Assembly (NCBI RefSeq): GCF_006575665.1
Contig: NZ_CP041253.1
Location: 2,827,001 to 2,891,000, forward strand
Source of the DNA: Echinicola soli
Lineage (GTDB): Bacteria > Bacteroidota > Bacteroidia > Cytophagales > Cyclobacteriaceae
Length of the DNA stretch: 64,000 bases
Direction of reading: 5' to 3'
How positions within the stretch are numbered: the stretch's first letter is position 1; every line of letters starts with the position of its first letter. Below, piece after piece: positions 1-9,446 of the stretch. Both the position numbers and the translations under genes were made by a program. The notes beneath the pieces are model-generated. The model saw only the letters and a program-made list of their open reading frames with translations, was not told the DNA's origin and ran no database searches.

Positions 1-289
1 TTCGAATACAGCGAGATTTACATTTTTTAAGAATTCCTATGCGGTGTGTTTGTGCTCAGATGAGCACGGAATTCTTTTCCTTTTATTCAAAACACTTATT
101 GTCTTGCTGTTTAAGTACCATGTCGCTACATCTCTTCCAAAATGTTAATTTCACGCAACACAAAGATATAAGTTTAATCCTTACATGAAATAGTTTGTTT
201 TCCACATTGGGGTGTGGATAGCTTTAACTTTTTGATTTATAACGGACTATAACTGAAAACCATCATAAAAAGTCACCAGAATGATTTAA
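1..289. other. Gene-free left edge; possible leftward leader with nested hairpin
   Basis: No coding region is supported here. The minus strand has a Bacteroidota-type -7 box, TATCTTTG (TAnnTTTG pattern), at 168-161, so a transcript may start near 154 and run leftward out of the window. Within that presumed leader, GAATTCC (31-37) pairs with GGAATTC (68-74), and inside it GTGCTCA (52-58) pairs with TGAGCAC (61-67), giving a nested hairpin. No clear -33 element was found, and the gene served lies outside the window. The promoter and leader are inferred; the inverted repeats are directly visible. Confidence 0.35.
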
Positions 290-319
290 AAAAAGGTGGC
301 TTATAAAGGCCACCTTTTT
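290..319 (-). terminator. Rho-independent terminator of yidC
   Basis: AAAAAGGTGGC and GCCACCTTTTT form an 11-bp stem around a short loop, 22 bases past the yidC stop codon. Read on the minus strand the stem is followed by a run of T, as expected for an intrinsic terminator. Confidence 0.8.
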
Positions 320-341
320 CAATTATAATGCAGATTGTCGT

Positions 342-2138
342 TTATTTTTTCTTTTTGTTTGACTCAGCGGCTTTCATCGCATCTTCCAGTCTTTGCTGGA
401 ACTTTGACTTCTTCTTGTTGACGTTTTTCTTTTTGTTTTTCTCGATTTTCTCACGGATTTTACCATCATCCACAAAGCGCTTGATAAGAGCTTGCTGGCC
501 AAAGGTCACCATGTTGGAAACAAAATAGTAGAAACTCAAGGCCGCCGGATAGGAGTTCAGGACAAACATAAAGGTTACCGGCATGATGTAACCAAGGTTT
601 TTCATTGGTCCCTGTGCTGCTGTCAGTTGATTGTTAAATCGTGTGTAAACGATTTGGGAAACGGTCATCAACAGGGTAAACAAGCTGACGTGACTTCCAT
701 AAAAAGGAATGGTAAACGGCAGGCTTACGATCGAATCATATGTGGACAAGTCATGGGCCCATAGGAAGCTTTCTTGTCGTAGTTCGATGGAATTAGGGAA
801 GAAAAAGAACATGGCAAACAAGAAAGGCATCTGCAAAATCATTGGCAGACAGCCGCTGATAGGACTTACCCCAAGTTGGCCGAAAAGCTTCATTTGCTCT
901 TGCTGCTGCTTGGTAGGGTCATCTGGGTATTTTTCTTTCAGCTCATCAATCTCCGGCTTGATTACCCGCATCTTGGCCATGCCAATATATGACTTGTAAG
1001 TCAATGGAAACAAGAACAGTTTGATGATAAATACAATCAGGATAATGATGACACCGTAATTGCTGATGACTTTTTCCAGGTAATGGAAGAGGTTTACGAT
1101 GATGTACTTGTTTACCCAGCTCACAAAGAAGTAGCCCATGTCCACATTTTTCTCAAAATCTGGCGTGACTTTCTTCAGTATCTTGTAGTTGTTCGGGCCA
1201 AAATAATAACTGTTGCTCGCCTGTCCATTTTCCAATGGGAAGGAAAGGGTCGCGGTCATGTTTTTCACAGACATCGTGTCCGTAGGGATAGTCTGCTCTA
1301 AGTTCACATTCGTGAATTGATTTGGCGAGATGATACCAGCCGTGAAAAACCGCTGCTTAAAGGCCACCCATTTGATTGGTTCACTAGGTTGTTCAGCGTC
1401 TTCATCAGAGGAAGCGCTCAAGTAATCATAATCTCCCTCAGTAGTATAAAAGTTGACGTAGGTTTTACGTCTGGATTCACTAATGTCAGCTTCCTGCTTC
1501 TTGAGATTGTCCTCCCAGCGAACAGTAATGTTTTGGTCAGAAAGGCTGCTGAGCCCGTTGGTTGTGATTTTTTGATCGATCACATATTGGCCATCAGGAA
1601 GGGTGTAAGTTCTGGTGATGATTCCAGAAGCTGTTTCAGCCTTAAAAGTCACTTGCTGGGCAGAGGTTTCATCTACCGTTACTGTGCTTTTTTCTCCAGC
1701 AAAATAAAACTGATTAAGGCTCATAGGGCCTTTGTTCGTCTGGATTTGGTAGTCGATCGAGGCGCTTTGTTCATCCATTAATATTAATGGTTGCTTGGCC
1801 CAGGTCTTATAATTTTTTAACTCAGCACTTTTGATTTCACCGCCTTTGGATGAAAAGGTGATTTTGACCAATTCGTTTTCAAGTACTAAAAATTCTTCTT
1901 TTCCATCTACCAGGGTAGAGAATTCACCAAACTGCTGTTGGTTTTGGAGGTTTTTAACACTGTCAGGAATCTCTGGTGTGGAGGGTGCAGCAGTTTGCTT
2001 CGAAGCACTATCCTCTTGGACTTCAGTGGAAGTAGTGCTTTGCTCATCTGTAACCGGCTCTGGTGAACTGAAGAAGAATGAGTAAATCAGAAGCACGGCT
2101 GCGAATAGGATTAGACCTGTCGCTTGATTTCTATCCAT
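342..2138 (-). CDS. yidC: Membrane protein insertase YidC
   Basis: YidC inserts and folds inner-membrane proteins, alone or with SecYEG. The 598-residue product has an N-terminal membrane anchor (about residues 8-25), a Ser/Thr/Glu-rich linker, a large periplasmic beta domain (about 75-350), and the conserved hydrophobic core from about 355 with the family pattern of TM segments. The tail is very Lys-rich (KKKNVNKKKS and a final KKKK), as is common in Bacteroidota YidC and thought to contact ribosomes. Length is normal for a Gram-negative YidC. It lies 58 bp downstream of pyrG on the same strand, with no terminator between, so the two are probably co-transcribed. Confidence 0.96.
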   Translation of the reverse strand: MDRNQATGLILFAAVLLIYSFFFSSPEPVTDEQSTTSTEVQEDSASKQTAAPSTPEIPDSVKNLQNQQQFGEFSTLVDGKEEFLVLENELVKITFSSKGGEIKSAELKNYKTWAKQPLILMDEQSASIDYQIQTNKGPMSLNQFYFAGEKSTVTVDETSAQQVTFKAETASGIITRTYTLPDGQYVIDQKITTNGLSSLSDQNITVRWEDNLKKQEADISESRRKTYVNFYTTEGDYDYLSASSDEDAEQPSEPIKWVAFKQRFFTAGIISPNQFTNVNLEQTIPTDTMSVKNMTATLSFPLENGQASNSYYFGPNNYKILKKVTPDFEKNVDMGYFFVSWVNKYIIVNLFHYLEKVISNYGVIIILIVFIIKLFLFPLTYKSYIGMAKMRVIKPEIDELKEKYPDDPTKQQQEQMKLFGQLGVSPISGCLPMILQMPFLFAMFFFFPNSIELRQESFLWAHDLSTYDSIVSLPFTIPFYGSHVSLFTLLMTVSQIVYTRFNNQLTAAQGPMKNLGYIMPVTFMFVLNSYPAALSFYYFVSNMVTFGQQALIKRFVDDGKIREKIEKNKKKNVNKKKSKFQQRLEDAMKAAESNKKKK

Positions 2139-2196
2139 AATTATTTAATTCTGAAAATCACCAAAGGACCGTATGAGCCCTTTGATGTATCTTGCT

Positions 2197-3873
<1,677 letters not shown>

Positions 3874-4005
3874 TTATTGACTTGAGGGAGGAGGATTGGA
3901 TTAAAATTTTGTTTTCCCCTCGGAAAAGCCCCATAGGCGTACTGATACACATTTTATACGAACGATGGATAAAATAGTGTTTGATAATTAGGTGGTTAGA
4001 CATCA

Positions 4006-4039
4006 AAAGAGGCCATCTACCGAAGTAGATGGCCTCTTT
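4006..4039 (-). terminator. Terminator with UUCG tetraloop after the 47-residue gene
   Basis: A perfect 15-bp stem (4006-4020 with 4025-4039) closes a four-base loop that reads TTCG on the minus strand and is followed there by TTTTGATG. It ends the small basic-protein gene. UUCG loops are exceptionally stable. Confidence 0.85.
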
Positions 4040-4061
4040 ATGATATGCACCAGTGGCACTA

Positions 4062-4205
4062 TTATTTAGAGAACTCTTTTTTGAGTTCTTCCACATCCAC
4101 ATTTTTGATTACAGGCTTTGCGTTAAGCTGTTTGATCTTGATTACGCGGGTAACCTGTCTCTGCCTGTTTCTTCTAGCTTTTCTTTTTAATGTAGTAACT
4201 GCCAT
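4062..4205 (-). CDS. Small basic protein (47 aa), possibly ribosome-associated
   Basis: The product is 47 residues, opening MAVTTLKRKARRNRQRQ and ending with an acidic/Lys stretch (VDVEELKKEFSK). The Arg/Lys-rich first half suggests RNA binding. It has an ATG start, a strong dedicated terminator 23 bases past the stop, and no overlap with a larger gene, all signs of a real gene. Bacteroidota ribosomes are reported to carry lineage-specific small proteins (bL38 is one named example), and this could be such a protein. That link is a guess from size and charge, not a recognised match. It lies between pyrG and the YrdC-like gene and is transcribed away from the latter. Confidence 0.7.
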   Translation of the reverse strand: MAVTTLKRKARRNRQRQVTRVIKIKQLNAKPVIKNVDVEELKKEFSK

Positions 4206-4364
4206 ATCTTTTCGAATTTTTGTTCTGATCCAAATTGAAGTGCAAAGATAGGTAAAATATTTGTATCTTCATTGAAATGTTTTGGAAAAATGTTGTGTGC
4301 TGTTTTTCTGGCACCATTGCTCATGTAAATGCAAAAAAAATACGGACTACTTCATAAAGTATTT

Positions 4365-4372
4365 TAATTTTG
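4365..4372 (+). promoter_or_regulatory. -7 promoter box (TAATTTTG)
   Basis: Matches the Bacteroidota housekeeping -7 pattern TAnnTTTG. Transcription would begin about 4378-4380. A TTG codon at 4370 falls inside this box, which argues that the downstream gene starts at the ATG at 4397. Confidence 0.5.
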
Positions 4373-4396
4373 GCGTTCAATAAAACAAAAAAAGGA

Positions 4397-4864
4397 ATGG
4401 AAGTAAAAACCATTGTTGATGAACTGAGGGAAAAGGGCCGAGTCTGTGTATTGGATGGCAGTGGTAAGCCGGTAGAATTGATCGTTCCAGAACATTTTCA
4501 AGATAAAGACGATTCACAGGCCATTTTTCTGCTTGTGGATTTGTTCCAGATAAGGGCTTTGGCGGGGCAATTTTCTGAAATTGCCCTTGATATTATTGAA
4601 TTTGCTACCAAACCCACTGTCTATACCTCTTGGGCCAGTGATTTATTGAAGAAGGGGCCTATTCATGTGGAAAAGGTGAAATTCAGTATTTTGAAGAAAG
4701 GTTTTTGGAACAATATCGTCTTCAGCTTCAGCAGACCACTGGTGGTTCAGCATGGAAAGAAGGAAGAGGCCATCGGGTCCGTGTCCGAGAAATTCCCCTT
4801 ATTCCAGGGTGAGGTAAAAAAGCTGTTTTTGAGCGCAGAAGGAGATGTAAAAATAGGTGAATGA
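4397..4864 (+). CDS. Degenerate YrdC/Sua5-like protein
   Basis: The product is 155 residues. By eye it follows the layout of the YrdC/Sua5 family, which makes threonylcarbamoyl-AMP for the tRNA t6A modification, but lacks the active-site sequences. The segment DDSQAIFLLVD (about residue 39) sits where family members have RDDSKSMLCLV. DIIEFATKPT (about 65) matches the family's DIIDLATKPT, and FSRPLV sits where KPLVSTSANISG is expected. The N-terminal YPTDTVWG nucleotide-binding motif is replaced by LDGSGKPVE. I therefore suspect a non-catalytic paralogue. The stop codon overlaps the next start (ATGA), so it is translationally coupled to the tRNA nucleotidyltransferase. I chose the ATG at 4397 over a TTG at 4370 that lies in the promoter box. 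Confidence 0.55.
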   Translation: MEVKTIVDELREKGRVCVLDGSGKPVELIVPEHFQDKDDSQAIFLLVDLFQIRALAGQFSEIALDIIEFATKPTVYTSWASDLLKKGPIHVEKVKFSILKKGFWNNIVFSFSRPLVVQHGKKEEAIGSVSEKFPLFQGEVKKLFLSAEGDVKIGE

Positions 4865-6291
4865 ACTTAACGAAAGAAATAGCACATCTTGAGGTCATCA
4901 AAAGAGTGGGGGAGTGTGCGGATGAGTTGAACTTAGAAGCCTATGTGGTAGGGGGATTTGTAAGGGACCTGTTGTTAAAAAGAGTGAAAATATCAGCAAA
5001 GGACATCGATTTTGTCTGCGTAGGTAGTGGAATTGCACTAGCCAAAAAGGTAGCGGAGTCTTTTGAAGAGCATGTTCCACTGTCGGTGTTCAAGAATTTT
5101 GGCACGGCCATGATCAAGCTGGATGACTGGGAATTAGAGTTTGTGGGAGCAAGGAAAGAATCCTACCGCCATGATTCGCGAAAACCCATCGTGGAAGACG
5201 GGACGCTCCAAGAGGATCAGGAACGCCGGGATTTCACGATCAATGCCATGGCCATATCCATCAATGAGGCCAAATATGGCGAGTTGGTCGATCCTTTCGA
5301 TGGGGTAAGGGATCTGAAAAGAAAACTGATCCGGACACCACTGGATCCTGATACGACCTTTTCTGATGATCCCTTGAGAATGCTTCGTGCGGTACGTTTT
5401 GCCGCACAGCTGGATTTTGATATCGATCCATCTACATTCGATGGTCTCATTCGGAACGCCGAGCGGCTCAATATCATATCCGGCGAGCGGATCATCGATG
5501 AACTAAATAAAATCATCCTTTCGGATACCCCTAGTTATGGATTTAAGCTGTTGTTTGTCAGTAAATTGCTGCATCAGTTTTTTCCTGAAATGGTGGACTT
5601 ACAAGGAGTGGATTCCGTAGGGGATAAGTCCCATAAGGACAATTTTTACCACACCCTTCAGGTACTGGACAATGTCAGCACCGCCACAGATGACCTATGG
5701 CTGAGATGGGCAGCCATTATGCACGATATTGCAAAGCCAGCCACCAAACGATTCAATAAGAAAGTAGGATGGACTTTTCATGGTCATGAGGATAAAGGGG
5801 CTCGAATGACCCCGAAAATTTTCAGAAAGCTGAAATTACCCATGGACGAGCGCATGAAATATGTGCAGAAATTAGTAAGATTGCATTTGCGCCCTATAGC
5901 TCTTGTCAATGATAAGGTGACAGACTCTGCAATAAGGAGATTGCTGTATGAGGCTGGGGATGACGTGGATGACCTGATGAAGCTATGCAGGGCAGATGTG
6001 ACATCCAAAAACCCCAATCGCGTAAAGCGCTTTCTGGCCAATTTTGACAAAGTCGAACTGAAAATCCAGGAAGTAGAGGAAAAAGACCATGTCAGGAATT
6101 TCCAACCTCCTGTATCTGGAGAGGAAATTATGGAAATATTTGGGCTTTCCCCATCAAAAGTGGTAGGGGAGCTAAAGGAAGAAATAAAAGAAGCTATATT
6201 AGAAGGCCAAATTGAAAACAATAAGGAACAGGCTATACGGTTAATGTATAGATTGGCCAAGTCTAAAGGTATTACCAAAAAGGAAAATTAG
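4861..6291 (+). CDS. cca: CCA tRNA nucleotidyltransferase / polyA polymerase family with HD domain
   Basis: This enzyme family adds the CCA end to tRNAs (or, in some relatives, poly(A)). The 476-residue product has the class II nucleotidyltransferase motifs GGFVRDLLL (about residue 31) and DIDFVCVG (about 50), the RRDFTINAM motif, the RMLRAVRFAAQLDFDID neck region, and a C-terminal HD domain (MHDIAKP, with HGHEDKGA). The short ATGA overlap ties it to the YrdC-like gene, making a small tRNA-maturation operon. The tRNA-Leu gene in this window carries no encoded CCA, consistent with a need for CCA addition. Confidence 0.92.
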   Translation: MNLTKEIAHLEVIKRVGECADELNLEAYVVGGFVRDLLLKRVKISAKDIDFVCVGSGIALAKKVAESFEEHVPLSVFKNFGTAMIKLDDWELEFVGARKESYRHDSRKPIVEDGTLQEDQERRDFTINAMAISINEAKYGELVDPFDGVRDLKRKLIRTPLDPDTTFSDDPLRMLRAVRFAAQLDFDIDPSTFDGLIRNAERLNIISGERIIDELNKIILSDTPSYGFKLLFVSKLLHQFFPEMVDLQGVDSVGDKSHKDNFYHTLQVLDNVSTATDDLWLRWAAIMHDIAKPATKRFNKKVGWTFHGHEDKGARMTPKIFRKLKLPMDERMKYVQKLVRLHLRPIALVNDKVTDSAIRRLLYEAGDDVDDLMKLCRADVTSKNPNRVKRFLANFDKVELKIQEVEEKDHVRNFQPPVSGEEIMEIFGLSPSKVVGELKEEIKEAILEGQIENNKEQAIRLMYRLAKSKGITKKEN

Positions 6292-6302
6292 TAAGTAAGC
6301 GT

Positions 6303-7010
6303 ATGAATAAGTTTAAAATCGCAGCCTTAGCGCTGTTCATGATTTGTTTGGGCGTACAAGCCCAGGATACTACTACCACTGCAGTGAAAGATAGCAGCAA
6401 AGCAATAGAAGCACAGGGAGCTTTGCGGATTTATCAGATGGCTTTGCGCTATAATGATCCCTCGGTGGCCAAGAACAAACTCTATGAGTTGGTTGTCAAA
6501 AATCCTGAAAATCCACGGTATGCAGAATTGCTGGCTTCATTGTATTATGAAATGGAGCAGTTTAGCTCAGCGGCTTTAGTGGCGCTTGATATTTTGAAAG
6601 TCGATGACCAAAATATTTCCGCACTGGAAGTTGCGGCGTATTCATTGGAGCAATTGGGCGCGCTGGACAGGGCATTGCCTCATTTTGAGTCTCTACATTT
6701 GTTGTCAGGTGATATGTTCAGCTTATATAAGACGGCTTATCTGCAGTATTCTCTTAAGAAATATGATGAGGCACTGAATTCTGTGGATATGCTAGTGAAG
6801 AACAGTAAATCCGAAGAGCAAAAACTGACATTCCCGTTGGAGGATAATTCCACACAGGACATAAGCATGAAAGCTGCCGCGCTCAATCTAAAAGGCTTGG
6901 TGTACAAAGATCAGGGAGCCGCTTCTGAGGCCAAAACAGCTTTCGAAGCAGCCTTGGCCAATGCTCCGGATTTTGCGATAGCAAAGAAAAACCTCAGCGA
7001 CCTGAACTGA
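6303..7010 (+). CDS. Exported tetratricopeptide-repeat protein
   Basis: The 235-residue product has a Sec-type signal peptide (KFKIAALALFMICLGVQAQ) and then TPR-like helical repeats through the rest, for example around residues 60-90, 95-125 and 190-230. It is probably a periplasmic scaffold for protein-protein contacts; no enzyme motif is visible. It starts 11 bp after cca and ends just before a strong terminator, so it is the last gene of that operon. Confidence 0.75.
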   Translation: MNKFKIAALALFMICLGVQAQDTTTTAVKDSSKAIEAQGALRIYQMALRYNDPSVAKNKLYELVVKNPENPRYAELLASLYYEMEQFSSAALVALDILKVDDQNISALEVAAYSLEQLGALDRALPHFESLHLLSGDMFSLYKTAYLQYSLKKYDEALNSVDMLVKNSKSEEQKLTFPLEDNSTQDISMKAAALNLKGLVYKDQGAASEAKTAFEAALANAPDFAIAKKNLSDLN

Positions 7011-7040
7011 TAGAGGGATTGAGAAGAAAAACAAAGTAAA

Positions 7041-7068
7041 AAAGCCACTCCTTGACGGGAGTGGCTTT
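7041..7068 (+). terminator. Rho-independent terminator after the TPR gene
   Basis: AAAGCCACTCC (7041-7051) pairs perfectly with GGAGTGGCTTT (7058-7068) around a six-base loop, followed by a T run. It ends the YrdC-like / cca / TPR operon. Confidence 0.88.
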
Positions 7069-7095
7069 TTCATTTCTGTGTATTCTTAAAATAAA

Positions 7096-7397
7096 AACCT
7101 CAGTTTGATTTAAAAATCGTCACTGCGAAGCGTGAGAAGGGAGTTTGAGGGTGTGAAGGAGCTGTGGCAGCTCGCCCCGATACTATCGGGGACGTTGTCT
7201 AATACTAATTACAGGCGTCCGATCAAATTTCAAATATGATAAAAACTGTCTTTAAATAGAAATTGGAGGGTTTTATTCCAATCCCTAAAATGACCCTCAT
7301 CCCCTTTAAGGGATTTAGGGGTGAAAACAGTTGCTTTTTTTCAATTTGACGATTGTTTTCTCGGGAGCCAGTAAATACTAATTACGAAACTCAGGTT
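7096..7397. repeat. Repeat family B, copy 1 (interrupted)
   Basis: Ends are an imperfect inverted pair: AACCTCAGTTTGA on the left and CGAAACTCAGGTT on the right. The interior includes CGTCACTGCG and a CCCCGATActaTCGGGG palindrome, matching family B at 36779-37077 and 63766-63929. The copy is split by the family C element at 7210-7373. A partial family A module (CCCCAGAAATATTGCTTGATCC, in part) follows at about 7417-7437. Confidence 0.6.
7210..7373. mobile_element. MITE-like element, family C, copy 1 (164 bp)
   Basis: The left end TACAGGCGTCCGA and the right end TCGGGAGCCAGTA are imperfect terminal inverted repeats. The element is flanked by a perfect 9-bp direct repeat, AATACTAAT (7201-7209 and 7374-7382), the mark of transposition. 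The interior (TTTCAAATATGAT, AAACTGTCTTTAAA, AATTTGACGATTG) is shared with the copies at 15647-15826 and 45441-45630. It has no coding capacity. It sits inside a family B repeat, so it arrived later. Confidence 0.8.
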
Positions 7398-7443
7398 AAA
7401 ATGTACTGAAATTATCTTTCCCCAGAAATATTGCTTGATCCAA

Positions 7444-7477
7444 CAAAAGCCATGATGGTCGATCATTATGGCTTTTG
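7444..7477 (-). terminator. Terminator of the S41 peptidase gene
   Basis: CAAAAGCCATGATG pairs with CATTATGGCTTTTG (one G-T wobble) around GTCGAT, 22 bases beyond the peptidase stop codon on the minus strand. Confidence 0.75.
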
Positions 7478-7498
7478 TCATTAAGTGCCAAAACGATC

Positions 7499-8956
7499 TT
7501 AATTAAAATCTGGTGTCGATTCGATCATTCGTCCAAACCTAAATTGGTGCCGAATACTATTGTCCACTTTGAGTGATTGGACCGTTGATTTTCTTGATGT
7601 CCTTCCGCTTGATGTGCCCATGATCGCATCGATAGCATCACTAAACATGATTTCATTTATATCGCCAAGTTGTAATAGGTTAAAATTATTCGCAAATTCA
7701 TCAGAAGCGATGTCAGGAGTGAATCCTGTGGTGTAATCTGATTCATCATTTTTATTGAAGCTCCTGGAAATGATAGGCAATAGGCCATATTCATTGTCTT
7801 CATTTTCGGTGTCCTGGATAGTGATAGAGCCTACGTTTTTTCCATAAGTGGTTCCCCCTATGATCACCACATCCATATAAGGTCTCAAACCATTAATGAT
7901 CAATTCACTGGAAGAGGCTGTAGCACTTGATGTAAGCACATACAATTTGCCAGAAGCAAGCTGGTTACCGATATTCTGTGTTTTGTTGACGAACCTGATA
8001 TTGAAATATTCCGGGCCATATTCCTGTTGGAAATAGGCTTGGACGAGATCATTGTATTTGGTGTAATAAAACAAATCCCCTTCGGATATTCCCTGACCGA
8101 TCAGGCTGGCCAGGTGGACGGCACTGGAAGTGTATCCGCCACCGTTATATCGTAAGTCAAGGACCAATTCTTCTACTCCTTTGGTCTTGAATTCCGTAAA
8201 AATTTCTTCGAGCTGTCGGTCATAAACGCCATAGCGAATGTCTTCAGACGTCAACTCTTCACCAGGTGCAAAGAAGTTATAGACGAGGTAACCTATCTTT
8301 TTATTGTCAATGGTGTATACACTGTCGAGCAGAATTGGGTTCTCTGCTAGTTCTACCACGGATAAGGATACGGGGTCTTCCCCAAGTATTTCAAACTGGC
8401 CACTGTCTTTATTTAGTCTTCTTATATCCAGCGTATGGGCTTCTCCAATGCTTTGTAATAAAGATGAATAGTTGCCGACGGTTATTTGTACACCGTTTAT
8501 TTCGAAAAACCGATCATTCCTTTTTAGGCCTGCTTGATCAGCTGGACTATCTTTTTTTACATAGGTGATGATGGCGTAGACATCATTGGAACCAGAGACT
8601 TGAGCCAGTTGGATTTCATAGCCTGCTTCCTTCTGTACCCCTTCCAGTAATTTGACTAAATCTTCATAATTGGGGTAGATGACAGAAAAACGGTCTTGAT
8701 TTACGAGTAAGGCATCGAAATAACTTTCAGGTTCTGAATCAATAGCAATGGGATCATTCATTGTGTCTGTCCAAAGATAAACCTCTTCCATTACTGCTTG
8801 TATCCATTCGTTAATGGCGATATTAGGGTTTTCGACATCATCGTCATCATCGGCCGGCTTGGGGTTTGGTTCCATCTCACGATCAGAACAAGAAATGGTA
8901 AAACTGGCGATGAATGCTAGGGCAATTAGCCAGCGATAAGGAGTAAATATTTTCAT
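7499..8956 (-). CDS. S41-family (C-terminal processing) peptidase, lipoprotein
   Basis: The 485-residue product opens with a lipoprotein signal ending in SFTISC at about residue 23, then a short acidic linker, a PDZ domain (about 95-180, with DSPADQAGLKRNDRF) and an S41 serine-peptidase domain. The catalytic Ser is in SSATASSSEL and the Lys probably in TTYGKNVG, the usual Ser/Lys pairing of tail-specific proteases. It is likely anchored in the outer membrane and cleaves exported or misfolded proteins. The ATG at 8956 is preferred to a GTG two codons upstream. It is a single-gene unit with its own terminator. Confidence 0.88.
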   Translation of the reverse strand: MKIFTPYRWLIALAFIASFTISCSDREMEPNPKPADDDDDVENPNIAINEWIQAVMEEVYLWTDTMNDPIAIDSEPESYFDALLVNQDRFSVIYPNYEDLVKLLEGVQKEAGYEIQLAQVSGSNDVYAIITYVKKDSPADQAGLKRNDRFFEINGVQITVGNYSSLLQSIGEAHTLDIRRLNKDSGQFEILGEDPVSLSVVELAENPILLDSVYTIDNKKIGYLVYNFFAPGEELTSEDIRYGVYDRQLEEIFTEFKTKGVEELVLDLRYNGGGYTSSAVHLASLIGQGISEGDLFYYTKYNDLVQAYFQQEYGPEYFNIRFVNKTQNIGNQLASGKLYVLTSSATASSSELIINGLRPYMDVVIIGGTTYGKNVGSITIQDTENEDNEYGLLPIISRSFNKNDESDYTTGFTPDIASDEFANNFNLLQLGDINEIMFSDAIDAIMGTSSGRTSRKSTVQSLKVDNSIRHQFRFGRMIESTPDFN

Positions 8957-9446
8957 AAACACTATTTTTTAAAACCTGTTTTTCAAGACAAAGCTTCAAC
9001 TTTACCTCAATATAAGACATATAAAGATACTATAACACAGCATACTTAAATAAATCTGCAGTTTTTATCGTAAAGAACTAGGTGTTGTTATAGCAAGAAT
9101 GAAGAAATATTATAGGCTTAATGGAAGTATAAATTACCTAATAGGAATGAGTATGGCAAAAATACCCCAAAAAGGGTATTGTATTAACTGCGAAGTGGTG
9201 ATAACTTTGTAAAGAATAAAAGGAATAAACTACTTTAAAATGTGTGTAATCCGAATATTTTCGGAGAAAATCTACTATATGTAGAATGTTTGTGTAAAAC
9301 TTCTACATTTTGCGATAAATAAAATGGGGTATAACCCGTTTTGGTTGCAGAATAAAGATTTTTTATGAAATGGCACAGTAGTTGGCGGAAAGATAAAAAT
9401 TGTCCCACGAAAAGAACATACCTTCATTAAACCAAGTGCTTTTAAT
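8957..9446. other. Divergent intergenic region with several hairpins
   Basis: This 490-bp gap holds the promoters of the divergent S41 and WecA-type genes. Visible structures are AATACCC/GGGTATT (9161-9180), CCGAA/TTCGG (9251-9264), TCTAC/GTAGA (9271-9285), TGTAGAA/TTCTACA (9280-9286 with 9301-9307) and AAAATGGG/CCCGTTTT (9321-9342). The third and fourth share the bases 9281-9285 and cannot form together. No gene is supported. Confidence 0.5.
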
